Shown: positions 1-6,370, counted from the first letter of the stretch. The stretch is DNA of 10,310 nucleotides from Chlorobiota bacterium (GCA_013152135.1 JAADGX010000006.1:1-10310), one strand, 5' to 3'. Notes: a model not told the origin generated them from the sequence alone. A program made the numbers and translations.

Positions 1-176
1 CCAACGCATGTGGCTGAAGTCCAGACCTGTCCAGCGCGAGCGCGTATCATCGCTTCCTGAACAATCCATCAGTCCTGAGCCGATTTCCTGCCGCGTTGAG
101 ATATATAAACCTACCCAACAGATTCCGGATCAAGGCCGATGAGACATTTCACATGAGTCTGATCCCGTCCGGCTTA
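1..176. other. Window edge without a supported gene
   Basis: No complete gene can be supported here. One plus-strand frame stays open from base 2 to a TGA at 140-142 (46 codons), so it could be the tail of an upstream gene. A minus-strand frame starting with ATG at 69-67 also stays open to the window edge. Neither shows a recognisable motif. Bases 126-167 contain arms GGATCA and TGATCC with inner AGAC/GTCT pairing. They lie just beyond the stop of the minus-strand gene and might form a weak stem-loop, but no T-tract follows. Confidence 0.3.
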
Positions 177-1451
177 TTACCGTCTTCTTTTCCTCTTCGT
201 TTTCGTCACCGTCGTACTGCCGCTTTTTGTTCGTTTCGTTTTCTTCTTGCCGGTAGTAACGGTGGTCCTCCCGGTATTCGAGTTCGTTGTTTTCTTCTTT
301 CCGATCTTCGTGGTTTTTCCCGTGTTGGCGTTCGTTCTACTTACTCCGACTTTCTTCGTGGTTTTGCCGGTATTCGGATCCGTGGTCTTCTTCACGCCGA
401 TCTTGGTGGTTTTGCCTGTATTGGCATTTGTCCTGCTTACACCGGTTTTTTTCGTGGTTTTGCCGGTGTTCGGATTCGTGGACTTCTTCACCCCAACTTT
501 CGTGGTCTTGCCGGTGTTGGCGTTCGTCCTGCTCACGCCGGTGGTCTTGGTGGTTTTTCCGGTGTTCGGGTTTGTCGTTTTTTTCACGCCGACCTTGGTG
601 GTTTTCCCGGTGTTGGCATTCGTCCTGCTCACTCCGGTTTTTTTCGTGGTTCTGCCGGTATTAACGTTCGTGGTCTTCTTCACCCCGACTTTGGTGGTTT
701 TCCCCGTGTTGACGTTGGTTCGCTTGACCCCGGTTTTCACTGTCGTGGTCCTGCCGGTACGGGTCACGGTGGTCTTTCGCACGAGCGTAGAGTTCCGCGG
801 CTTGTAGTTTACTTTCGTGACCGTACGTACACGGCTGGTTCTCGTGACCGTGAACGTCGAGCGGGTCGTGTACCGAACGGTTCGCGTGCGATAGACGGAG
901 ACGGTAACCGGGCGGAAAGGTCTCCACCACGGCGGATAAAACCCGAAGTAAAACGTGGATCGGTAGGGATGGTAATACGGGCTGTACATCCAGGTAATGA
1001 GCGGCCAGGTATGGATGTGCACGGTGGCCGGCGCCACGTAGTAATCCGGACCGTAGATGACCTCGTTGCCGCGAACCTGCATGTTGTAGGCCTCGTCGCC
1101 GGTCTTTTCCACTTCGATCGTGGCAACGTCCTGGAACTCGTCTTTCGCCAGCGGCACTTGCAGGATGATCAGGTGCGCGTCGTCCGCGCCTTGTTCCACC
1201 ACCCGGATGTAGTCAACCTCCCCGTTTGCATCGAGGTCGAGATTGTTGACGCCGGTTTCCGGATCGTTGAGCGCTCTTTCGAACGCTTCCAGGTTATCCG
1301 CTTCTTTGAACAGCTCGCTGACCGCTTTCAAATCCAGCCCCTCGGCCGCTTCCGACGTGGGTGCTACGATAGTGACGTCTTCCTGTGCGGTAAGCGGGCG
1401 ATATCCGAACAACAATATCGCCGTTGCCAATATGACCATCAATGTTTTCAC
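177..1451 (-). CDS. Secreted repeat protein with EF-hand-like loop and basic Thr/Lys/Asn-Gly repeats
   Basis: Protein of 424 residues; the function is not known. Residues 1-23 form a typical signal peptide (basic start, hydrophobic core, ending near TAQ), so the product is exported. Residues about 36-145 resemble a conserved domain I know from uncharacterised Bacteroidota proteins, including an EF-hand/dockerin-like loop DLDANGEVD at 72-80 (D72, D74, N76, D80) that could bind calcium. Residues 133-180 are rich in Tyr, Trp and Pro. From 245 to about 404 there are five units of 32 residues built around TNANTGKTTK and TTNPNTGKTTK, and the protein ends in a very basic tail (KRKRRR). The start is GTG at 1451-1449, chosen because a perfect AGGAGG lies 4 bases upstream. 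The basic repeats suggest binding to an anionic surface polymer or to nucleic acid, but that is inference. It is transcribed away from the redox cluster and is probably unrelated to it. Confidence 0.85.
   Translation of the reverse strand: MKTLMVILATAILLFGYRPLTAQEDVTIVAPTSEAAEGLDLKAVSELFKEADNLEAFERALNDPETGVNNLDLDANGEVDYIRVVEQGADDAHLIILQVPLAKDEFQDVATIEVEKTGDEAYNMQVRGNEVIYGPDYYVAPATVHIHTWPLITWMYSPYYHPYRSTFYFGFYPPWWRPFRPVTVSVYRTRTVRYTTRSTFTVTRTSRVRTVTKVNYKPRNSTLVRKTTVTRTGRTTTVKTGVKRTNVNTGKTTKVGVKKTTNVNTGRTTKKTGVSRTNANTGKTTKVGVKKTTNPNTGKTTKTTGVSRTNANTGKTTKVGVKKSTNPNTGKTTKKTGVSRTNANTGKTTKIGVKKTTDPNTGKTTKKVGVSRTNANTGKTTKIGKKKTTNSNTGRTTVTTGKKKTKRTKSGSTTVTKTKRKRRR
240..719 (-). repeat. Five in-frame 96-bp tandem repeats
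   Basis: This stretch encodes residues 245-404 of the minus-strand secreted protein. The repeat starts at residues 245, 277, 309, 341 and 373, giving an exact 32-residue (96-base) period. Each unit has two halves, one with TNANTGKTTK(V/I)GVKK and one with TTNPNTGKTTKKTGVSR. The last unit is the most diverged (ends GRTTVTTGKKK). Copies differ at single bases, so they are not an assembly collapse of identical units. Such arrays can change copy number by slippage or recombination. Confidence 0.9.
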
Positions 1452-1455
1452 CCGT

Positions 1456-1461
1456 CCTCCT
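1456..1461 (-). promoter_or_regulatory. Ribosome binding site that sets the GTG start
   Basis: Read on the minus strand this is AGGAGG, followed by ACGG and the GTG codon at 1451. It supports GTG rather than the ATG four codons further in, which would be 16 bases away. Confidence 0.7.
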
Positions 1462-1737
1462 GTTTTGGCGTGAATGATTCATTTTAACGTACAACCAGCC
1501 ACCTCTCCATTTAAGAGAGCACAGCTCCACCCCCGTTGTTTTCTCTGTGATACAGCTCCTCCTGATTGAGCGGAAAAGTAGGCAGATTTCCGGGCTTTTG
1601 CAAGAAGAGCGTATGCCACGACCTTGTATTTTCGATCCCGGGAAAAAGTGTCTTCCCGTAACGTGGTCATTTGTAACGTGTGCATCGCCTCGAGCCGAAT
1701 TCCAGGCACCCGAAGTGACGAATTTCTCAACTCCCAC

Positions 1738-1754
1738 TGTTGAAAAGATCAATA
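1738..1754. promoter_or_regulatory. Imperfect palindrome, possible activator site 1
   Basis: TGTTGAAAAGATCAATA matches the perfect palindrome at 1818-1834 at 14 of 17 positions. The shared core is TGTTGA-N5-TCAAyA. It lies 16 bases upstream of the first sigma-54-like promoter candidate and about 200 bases upstream of the second, where enhancer sites for NtrC-type activators are usual. The regulator encoded at 8184-9527 is the natural candidate to bind it; this is inference. Confidence 0.45.
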
Positions 1755-1772
1755 GCAGGTAAACACCAACGC

Positions 1773-1787
1773 TGGCTTGAGGTTAGC
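1773..1787 (+). promoter_or_regulatory. Sigma-54-like promoter candidate A (distal)
   Basis: TGGCTTGAGGTTAGC keeps GG and GC with exactly ten bases between them, as in the -24/-12 consensus TGGCACG-N4-TTGC. It matches 8 of 11 consensus positions. It lies between the two palindromes and about 250 bases before the first H-like gene, so the leader would be long. Confidence 0.3.
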
Positions 1788-1817
1788 GTGATTTCGACCA
1801 CGAACTCAACAACGCGC

Positions 1818-1834
1818 TGTTGATAATATCAACA
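1818..1834. promoter_or_regulatory. Perfect 17-bp palindrome, possible activator site 2
   Basis: TGTTGATAATATCAACA has two perfect 7-base arms (TGTTGAT/ATCAACA) around AAT. It starts 80 bases after a related copy and ends 118 bases before the GG of promoter candidate B, a normal enhancer distance for a sigma-54 activator. No T-tract follows, so it is not a terminator. Confidence 0.5.
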
Positions 1835-1952
1835 AGCTCCTCGTGTCAAGTGTTGCATTCCACCATCCGACATCCGTCCTTGATCGCCGCATCTCATTGA
1901 TAATAAATATGTTACGGCGTGAAAATAATATCAGACCTCTTTCTCGTGTTTC

Positions 1953-1967
1953 TGGCCCGCATTTTGT
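1953..1967 (+). promoter_or_regulatory. Sigma-54-like promoter candidate B (proximal)
   Basis: TGGCCCGCATTTTGT matches the -24/-12 consensus TGGCACG-N4-TTGC at 9 of 11 positions with the correct spacing. The one weak point is T instead of C in the -12 GC dinucleotide. Transcription would start near 1979, leaving a leader of about 57 bases before the ATG at 2036. With the palindromes upstream and a sigma-54 activator gene in the cluster, this is the favoured promoter for the redox genes. Confidence 0.45.
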
Positions 1968-2035
1968 CACCCTGTTGACAAGAGATTCAGTGAACTGCAA
2001 GAGAAGCCGTACTTACGTAATAAGGAGATGCAATC

Positions 2036-2683
2036 ATGACTGTGTTACTTATCGGAGCAACGTTTATTACGTTCATCATCATCGACTATTTCGTGCGCAA
2101 GAAAGTGTCGGAGAGCGCGGAAGAGCTGCCGGCAACGGCGCGGGCACAACCCACTTACCGGCGAATGCCTGCCGGGGCGTTTCTCCATCCAGGGCATACG
2201 TGGCTTACCATCAGGGAGAACGGCTGTGTACGGATCGGAATTGATGATTTCGCCGCAAGCGCATTAGGCGCGATCGACGTACTGAAACTCCCCAAGGTGA
2301 ACGCCGAAGTCAAAGCCGACTCCCCGCTTCTGAGTTTGAAACGAGGAAAACGCGAAGCGCGGTTTATTTCGCCCGTCGACGGTGAAGTCGTCGCAACCAA
2401 CGACTACGCGTCGCCCACCCGTTTGCCGGGGGAATGGCTGGTGGAAATCAAACCCCGCCGATTGGAAAAAGCGCTGAAAAACATGCGCATTGCCGAGGCC
2501 GCCCGCCAATGGCTGCAAGCGGAAAAAAACCGGTTCACCGATTTTCTCGCTGTCCGGCAGGGCGGCGCTGCACCGGTCCTGCAAGACGGCGGAGAGCCGG
2601 TTCCGGGCATCCTGGCGCGGATGGACGACTCCGCGTGGGAAACCTTTCAGCGCGAGTTCCTGGAACGGACGACAACCAGTTGA
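2036..2683 (+). CDS. Membrane-anchored glycine-cleavage-H-like (lipoyl-fold) protein 1
   Basis: Protein of 215 residues, longer than the roughly 130 of true GcvH. Residues 3-19 form one membrane segment followed by RKK, which by the positive-inside rule puts the rest in the cytoplasm. Residues about 47-140 match the H-protein fold: HPGHTW (compare HEW in GcvH), VRIGIDDFA, and SPVDGEVVATN at 112-122. Lys105 lies exactly eight residues before Pro113, the spacing of the lipoyl-lysine in GcvH, but the surrounding acidic and alanine residues (ESVKAASD type) are missing, so lipoylation is possible, not shown. A basic helical stretch follows, then a C-terminal motif (DGGEPVPGILARMDDSAWE) shared with the second H-like protein. 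ATG at 2036 is preceded by AAGGAG with 8-base spacing. It is first in the cluster, with no GcvP or GcvT nearby, so a role in glycine cleavage is unlikely. A role as an accessory or carrier for the HybAB module is inferred. Confidence 0.85.
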   Translation: MTVLLIGATFITFIIIDYFVRKKVSESAEELPATARAQPTYRRMPAGAFLHPGHTWLTIRENGCVRIGIDDFAASALGAIDVLKLPKVNAEVKADSPLLSLKRGKREARFISPVDGEVVATNDYASPTRLPGEWLVEIKPRRLEKALKNMRIAEAARQWLQAEKNRFTDFLAVRQGGAAPVLQDGGEPVPGILARMDDSAWETFQREFLERTTTS

Positions 2684-2717
2684 TGCCTGCGCCGCCCGGG
2701 ATGACGGCGCGCAAGAA

Positions 2718-2751
2718 GGGGCAACAGGAATGGCGAGAACTCGTCGGCCCC
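2718..2751 (+). other. Possible stem-loop between H-like gene 1 and hybA
   Basis: Arms GGGGC (2718-2722) and GCCCC (2747-2751) can pair, enclosing a smaller CGAG-AA-CTCG hairpin. No T-tract follows, so it is more likely an mRNA processing or stability element, or chance, than a terminator. The 117-base gap it sits in shows no other feature. Confidence 0.25.
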
Positions 2752-2800
2752 GTGCACGAAACACCTGTTCTCAAGCATAACAATCGAATGGGGAAGCAAC

Positions 2801-3688
2801 ATGGACAGACGAAGTTTTATTAAAACCCTGGGCGCAACCGGCGGTACCGCTCTGGTCGGAAAGCGACTGCGAGCCGAAAATTCTTCCGGCGCCGATGAGC
2901 CGGTGGGTGTTCTCGTCGATACCACGAGATGTATCGGGTGCCGAACATGCGAGGAAGCGTGTGCCGAAGCCCACGGCTTGCCGGTACCGGAAGACCTCGA
3001 CGAAGATATCGAGGGCGTCGTACGAACAACGTCGGAAAAACAGTGGACCGTGGTGAATGCATTTACCGTCGACGATGAAGAAATCTACGTGAAAAGACAG
3101 TGCATGCATTGCAACCAACCTGCGTGCGCCTCGGCGTGCCTCGTAAAAGCGATGTACAAAACGGAAGAAGGTCCCGTCATTTGGCGCGAAGACCGGTGCA
3201 TGGGATGCCGGTACTGCATGATCTCCTGCCCGTTCGACGTGCCGAAGTTCGAATACAACAGCACCGTGCCGCGAATACAGAAGTGCACCATGTGCTGGGA
3301 ACGCCAACAGAAAGGCGAAATACCGGCGTGCGTGGAGAACTGCCCCGAAGAAGCGCTGACATTCGGGAAGCGGCGTGACTTGCTCGAAATCGCCAGGCGG
3401 AGAATCTACAATGAACCGGATAAATACGTCCATCATATTTACGGCGAACACGAGGCCGGCGGCACCGGGTACCTCTACCTGGCAAGTGTGCCTTTTGAAA
3501 AACTCGGGTTCAAGACCGACGTCGGTACGACTCCTTACCCGGAACTGACGAAGGAATTCCTGTACAGTGTACCGGTCGTCCTGCTTCTTTGGCCCGCATT
3601 CCTGCTCGCATTGTCCAACGCGACAAAGCGGGAGGATGATCACGAGAGAAAGATACGGGAAATAATAAACGAGGTTGGAAATGAATAA
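2801..3688 (+). CDS. hybA: HybA-like periplasmic ferredoxin subunit (four [4Fe-4S] clusters), orphan
   Basis: Protein of 295 residues. It starts with a twin-arginine signal (DRRSFIK, residues 2-8), so it is exported folded to the periplasmic side. Sixteen cysteines form four ferredoxin-type sets: C44/47/50/54, C101/104/109/113, C133/136/139/143 and C162/165/177/181, enough for four [4Fe-4S] clusters. Residues 214-237 (YGEHEAGGTGYLYLASVPFEKLGF) follow the equivalent stretch of E. coli HybA closely. A C-terminal membrane anchor lies at about 254-271. In hydrogenase-2, HybA passes electrons between the HybOC catalytic dimer and HybB. Here no hydrogenase subunit is present, so the electron donor is unknown. 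The stop overlaps the start of the hybB-like gene (ATGAATAA), which implies coupled translation. GGGGAAG just upstream of the ATG is a usable but weak ribosome site. DsrO, HmcB and other CISM ferredoxins are related, but the C-terminal region favours HybA. Confidence 0.9.
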   Translation: MDRRSFIKTLGATGGTALVGKRLRAENSSGADEPVGVLVDTTRCIGCRTCEEACAEAHGLPVPEDLDEDIEGVVRTTSEKQWTVVNAFTVDDEEIYVKRQCMHCNQPACASACLVKAMYKTEEGPVIWREDRCMGCRYCMISCPFDVPKFEYNSTVPRIQKCTMCWERQQKGEIPACVENCPEEALTFGKRRDLLEIARRRIYNEPDKYVHHIYGEHEAGGTGYLYLASVPFEKLGFKTDVGTTPYPELTKEFLYSVPVVLLLWPAFLLALSNATKREDDHERKIREIINEVGNE

Positions 3689-4967
3689 CAACACCAACAT
3701 CTCATCGCCGGGTGGATTCCGCGGAGTACTGCGGTTCGTGCTCAGCGAGTTGAAACCGAAAGGAAAAATGTTGACGCTCTTCAACGTCATTTCGCTTCCC
3801 GTCATGATCCTGGGCGCGGCGCTCCTGGTCGTCAGGTTCACGAGAGGACTCGGATCGATCACCAACCTCTCCCAGGATTTCCCCTGGGGCTTGTGGATCG
3901 GTTTCGACGTCGTCACCGGCGTCGCCTTTGCCGGGGGCGCGTACGTCCTGACGTTCATGGTTTACATTCTTCGTTCGGAAAAGTACCACCCCATCGTCCG
4001 TGTGACCATCCTTAACGGGCTGCTGGCCTACATCTTTTACGCCGGCGCCCTCCTGCTGGACCTGGGGCGTCCGTGGAACGTCATCAACCCGATCATCGGG
4101 AAGTCGTTCGGGGTCAGCTCCGTCTTGTTCCTGGTAGCGTGGCATTTCCTGCTCTACATGCTCAGCGAGCTTATCGAGTTCTCGCCCGCCATCGCCGAAT
4201 GGTTGGGCATGAAACGTCTCAGGAAAATCCTCAGCGCCATGACACTGGGCGCCGTGATTTTCGGCATCACACTTTCCACTCTGCACCAGTCCGGTCTGGG
4301 CGCGCTCTACCTTATGGCCAAGGGGAAAATCCACCCCCTCTGGTACTCGGAATTCATCCCGATTCTCTTTTTCGTTTCCAGTATTTTCGCCGGGCTCTCG
4401 ATGGTGATCGTCGAAGGAAGCATCAGCCACAAGGTGTTTTCGGACAGGTTGAGCGTCAGACTGAAGCGTTCGCACGATGATATCCTGATCGGGCTGTCCC
4501 GCATTTGCGCTGGGACCATGTTCGTTTACCTGTTTCTGAAAATCCTGGTTTTCATCCACGGGCAGCACTGGTCGCTCATCGACACGCCCATGGGTTACTG
4601 GTTCCTGCTGGAGGTCATCGGATTCGTCCTGGTGCCGTGCATCGTTTTTCTTTACGCGGTTAGAAAGAGGAATCTCCCGGCGGTCCGCATCGCTGCCGTC
4701 ATGGCCCTGATCGGCATCATCCTGAACAGGCTCAACGTATCCGTGATCGCGTTTAAATGGAATGCTCCCCTTCACTACGTTCCGAGCTGGATGGAAATCG
4801 AGGTAACCCTTGCCATCATTTGCGCCGAGATCTGGGTGTTCCGATGGATCGTCAACCGGATGCCGGTGCTGAACGATCCCCCGGCCTGGGCGCGCTCGCG
4901 GACGAACGGTGAAATCAAGAACGTACCACGTCAGAAAAAAGAGGTGTTGCAGCCATGGGATACTTGA
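3681..4967 (+). CDS. hybB: HybB/NrfD-family ten-helix membrane quinone-linked subunit
   Basis: Protein of 428 residues with about ten membrane segments (near 30-52, 75-97, 108-127, 147-166, 186-205, 225-247, 268-292, 304-326, 334-355 and 375-396). It follows E. coli HybB throughout: RGLGSITNLSQDFPWGLWIGFD at 55-76, KYHPIVR at 101-107, then a TLHQSGLGALYLMAKG block with KIHPLW at 216-221, and a final PSWMEIEVT segment. Members of this family have no haem and exchange electrons between a partner ferredoxin and the quinone pool; some may also move protons. I chose ATG 3681 rather than TTG 3675: GAGG lies 6 bases upstream and the ATG overlaps the hybA-like stop by 8 bases. Its own end overlaps the start of H-like gene 2 by 13 bases, so the three genes are one tightly coupled unit. 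No catalytic subunit or multihaem cytochrome is encoded in the window. Confidence 0.92.
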   Translation: MNNNTNISSPGGFRGVLRFVLSELKPKGKMLTLFNVISLPVMILGAALLVVRFTRGLGSITNLSQDFPWGLWIGFDVVTGVAFAGGAYVLTFMVYILRSEKYHPIVRVTILNGLLAYIFYAGALLLDLGRPWNVINPIIGKSFGVSSVLFLVAWHFLLYMLSELIEFSPAIAEWLGMKRLRKILSAMTLGAVIFGITLSTLHQSGLGALYLMAKGKIHPLWYSEFIPILFFVSSIFAGLSMVIVEGSISHKVFSDRLSVRLKRSHDDILIGLSRICAGTMFVYLFLKILVFIHGQHWSLIDTPMGYWFLLEVIGFVLVPCIVFLYAVRKRNLPAVRIAAVMALIGIILNRLNVSVIAFKWNAPLHYVPSWMEIEVTLAIICAEIWVFRWIVNRMPVLNDPPAWARSRTNGEIKNVPRQKKEVLQPWDT

Positions 4968-5650
4968 TCTACACGGACATATTCGCCACAAAAGGTATCG
5001 AATACCTGCTGGTCATCGGTTTTCTCATCGCCCTGATATTGTTCTGGAGACTGCTGCGCGGCAGCGAGATTGGTCCGGAAGCCGCCGGCGCGGAGTCCGG
5101 TTCGTATGCGCCGGGATGGTTCCTGGTGCCCGACGGCTTGTACTTCCACCGGGGACATACCTGGGCAAAACCGGAAGCCGGTGGCATCGTCACGATCGGC
5201 ATGGACGATTTCGCCCAGAAGCTGGTCGGCAAACCGTCGGCTCTCGCCTTGCCCCGCGTCGGTGAAGTTCTAGAACAGGCGAAAAGCGGTTGGAAGGTAG
5301 AAGTTGATGGAAAGACGCTTGAAATGCTTTCTCCCGTCCAGGGCGAAGTCGTCGCGGTGAACGAAGAGGTTGCGAAGCGCCCGGATATTGTCAACAGCGA
5401 TCCGTATCAAAAAGGATGGCTGCTCAAATTGAAAGACCGGCGGCTGAACGCGGATTTGAAGAACTTGCTTACCGGGAAACTCGCGCGGGCGTGGATGGAA
5501 GACGTCGAGGACGCCCTGCGGCAGCGAATCTACGGCGACCTGAGTGCGGCTTTGCCGGACGGCGGCGTCCCGGTCTCCGGCATTGCACGGAGTCTTGACC
5601 CGGAAAACTGGGAGCAGGTTGCCAGGGAATTTCTTCTCACTGATCAGTGA
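4955..5650 (+). CDS. Membrane-anchored glycine-cleavage-H-like (lipoyl-fold) protein 2
   Basis: Protein of 231 residues, a paralogue of the first H-like protein. A membrane segment at about 16-31 is followed by RLLR, again predicting a cytoplasmic domain. H-fold landmarks are FHRGHTW (64-70), IVTIGMDDFAQ (78-88), LSPVQGEVVAVNEEV (125-139) and PYQKGWLLKLK (150-160). The lysine nearest the lipoyl position is Lys120, seven residues before Pro127 rather than the canonical eight, where a glycine stands. Without a one-residue slip in the turn it would not be presented for lipoylation. The C-terminus repeats the DGGVPVSGIARSLDPENWE motif. The ATG lies inside the end of hybB (13-base overlap), with GAGGTG 8 bases upstream. 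This tight coupling is the best evidence that the H-like proteins belong to the HybAB complex. Confidence 0.85.
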   Translation: MGYLIYTDIFATKGIEYLLVIGFLIALILFWRLLRGSEIGPEAAGAESGSYAPGWFLVPDGLYFHRGHTWAKPEAGGIVTIGMDDFAQKLVGKPSALALPRVGEVLEQAKSGWKVEVDGKTLEMLSPVQGEVVAVNEEVAKRPDIVNSDPYQKGWLLKLKDRRLNADLKNLLTGKLARAWMEDVEDALRQRIYGDLSAALPDGGVPVSGIARSLDPENWEQVAREFLLTDQ

Positions 5651-5665
5651 ATACGCGCAAAGATC

Positions 5666-6358
5666 ATGACCCGTCAATCCAGGCACGAATGCATCTGGGC
5701 AAGCGTTTATGGAAGGCCGAACGAGTATTGCGGGCTGTTTGACTTCGAATGCGCGAACTGCCGGTTCAGCGCCAAACAGCGACGGAGTGAACACGAGAGC
5801 GGCCGGTTGTACGAACTGCCGGCGTCCTATTGGCTGAGCCGGGAGCACCTCTGGCTAGCCCCTGGCCCGGAAGGAAGGTGCGTGATCGGTATCGATCATT
5901 TCCTGGCCGAATCGCTACAGCACGTGCGAAGCATCATCCGTCCCTGCACGCACAGTCGCCTACAGATCGGGAAACACTGCGTCTGGCTGTTTGATATCTT
6001 CGGAACCATTTCTCTCCGGGCGCCGGTGGCGGGTGTCGTCATTCGGAGCAACTGGGACCTGATCCGGCAGCCTACGCTGATCCTGACCCATCCGTACGGG
6101 CTCGGGTGGCTGTTCGAAGTCCGGGCGGAAGGGCACTGGCAGGAAGGGCTTTTGAAGGGAGGAGAGGCGATCGCTTTTATTCAACGCAGCAGAAACATGT
6201 TGCGTGACAAAGTCGTTGCCGCGCAAGCGACGGAAGGATGCACGGTGGCAGCCGATGGCGGGGGCCTCGCCCTGGATGCAATTCACCAGACCATGCCCGA
6301 CACGTATTTTGAATTACTGTCGGAAACAATCACGACGGGCCGCGCCAAGACGCCGTGA
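5666..6358 (+). CDS. Glycine-cleavage-H-like protein 3 with N-terminal cysteine cluster, no lipoyl lysine
   Basis: Protein of 230 residues without a membrane segment. Residues 9-34 carry C9-I-W and then C22-x6-C29-x2-C32-R-F, an arrangement suited to a metal (zinc or iron-sulphur) site. I recall similar CIW...C...CxxC leaders in other H-like proteins of anaerobes, but this is memory, not a search. Residues about 50-155 keep the H fold: SREHLW (58-63), CVIGIDHFLAE (72-82), RAPVAGVV (118-125) and HPYGLGWLFEV (142-152). The position of the lipoyl-lysine holds Phe112 and no lysine lies near, so this protein cannot be lipoylated in the usual way. The C-terminal DGGGLALDAI stretch is a weak echo of the motif in its two paralogues. 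The ATG is 16 bases after the preceding stop, and no clear ribosome site is seen, so translation may depend on read-on from the upstream gene. The exact start is less certain than for its neighbours. Confidence 0.8.
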   Translation: MTRQSRHECIWASVYGRPNEYCGLFDFECANCRFSAKQRRSEHESGRLYELPASYWLSREHLWLAPGPEGRCVIGIDHFLAESLQHVRSIIRPCTHSRLQIGKHCVWLFDIFGTISLRAPVAGVVIRSNWDLIRQPTLILTHPYGLGWLFEVRAEGHWQEGLLKGGEAIAFIQRSRNMLRDKVVAAQATEGCTVAADGGGLALDAIHQTMPDTYFELLSETITTGRAKTP

Positions 6359-6370
6359 CATTTCACGGTG
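6351..6370 (+). other. Hairpin overlapping the stop of H-like gene 3
   Basis: CCGTGA (6353-6358) and TCACGG (6363-6368) pair perfectly around a CATT loop, with one more G-T and one C-G pair outside. It covers the TGA stop. No T-tract follows, so it is at best a weak terminator or an RNA stability element between the structural genes and the kinase gene. Confidence 0.35.

Larger units (their letters stand above)
1452..2035. promoter_or_regulatory. 584-base divergent intergenic region
   Basis: No supported gene lies between the minus-strand secreted protein gene and the first H-like gene. The short open frames here overlap on both strands and have no recognisable motif or convincing ribosome site. 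The right half contains the two palindromes and two sigma-54-like promoter candidates listed separately. The left half has a small palindrome TGAATGATTCA at 1471-1481 ahead of the minus-strand gene. I found no convincing sigma-70 promoter for that gene. Confidence 0.6.

Noticed and set aside
240..719. CRISPR-like array suggested by regular 96-base repetition
   Set aside because: The repeats are contiguous, in frame and coding, without unique spacers.
96..1487. Plus-strand 463-codon open frame opposite the secreted repeat protein gene
   Set aside because: It is the antisense reading of the 96-base repeats (hence its own Phe/Gly/Arg-rich repeats). It has no signal, no known domain and no ribosome site, whereas the minus-strand product has a signal peptide, a conserved domain and AGGAGG.
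1974..1979. TTGACA resembling a sigma-70 -35 box
   Set aside because: No -10 like hexamer is found about 17 bases downstream, where CAAGAG stands.
2771..4991. Long minus-strand open frames opposite the hybA- and hybB-like genes (395 and 429 codons)
   Set aside because: Their translations show no recognisable domain, while the plus strand encodes clear HybA and HybB homologues with conserved motifs.
2036..6358. Glycine cleavage system operon
   Set aside because: No gcvT, gcvP or lpd is present, and the H-like proteins are longer, partly membrane-anchored and mostly lack the lipoyl-lysine environment.
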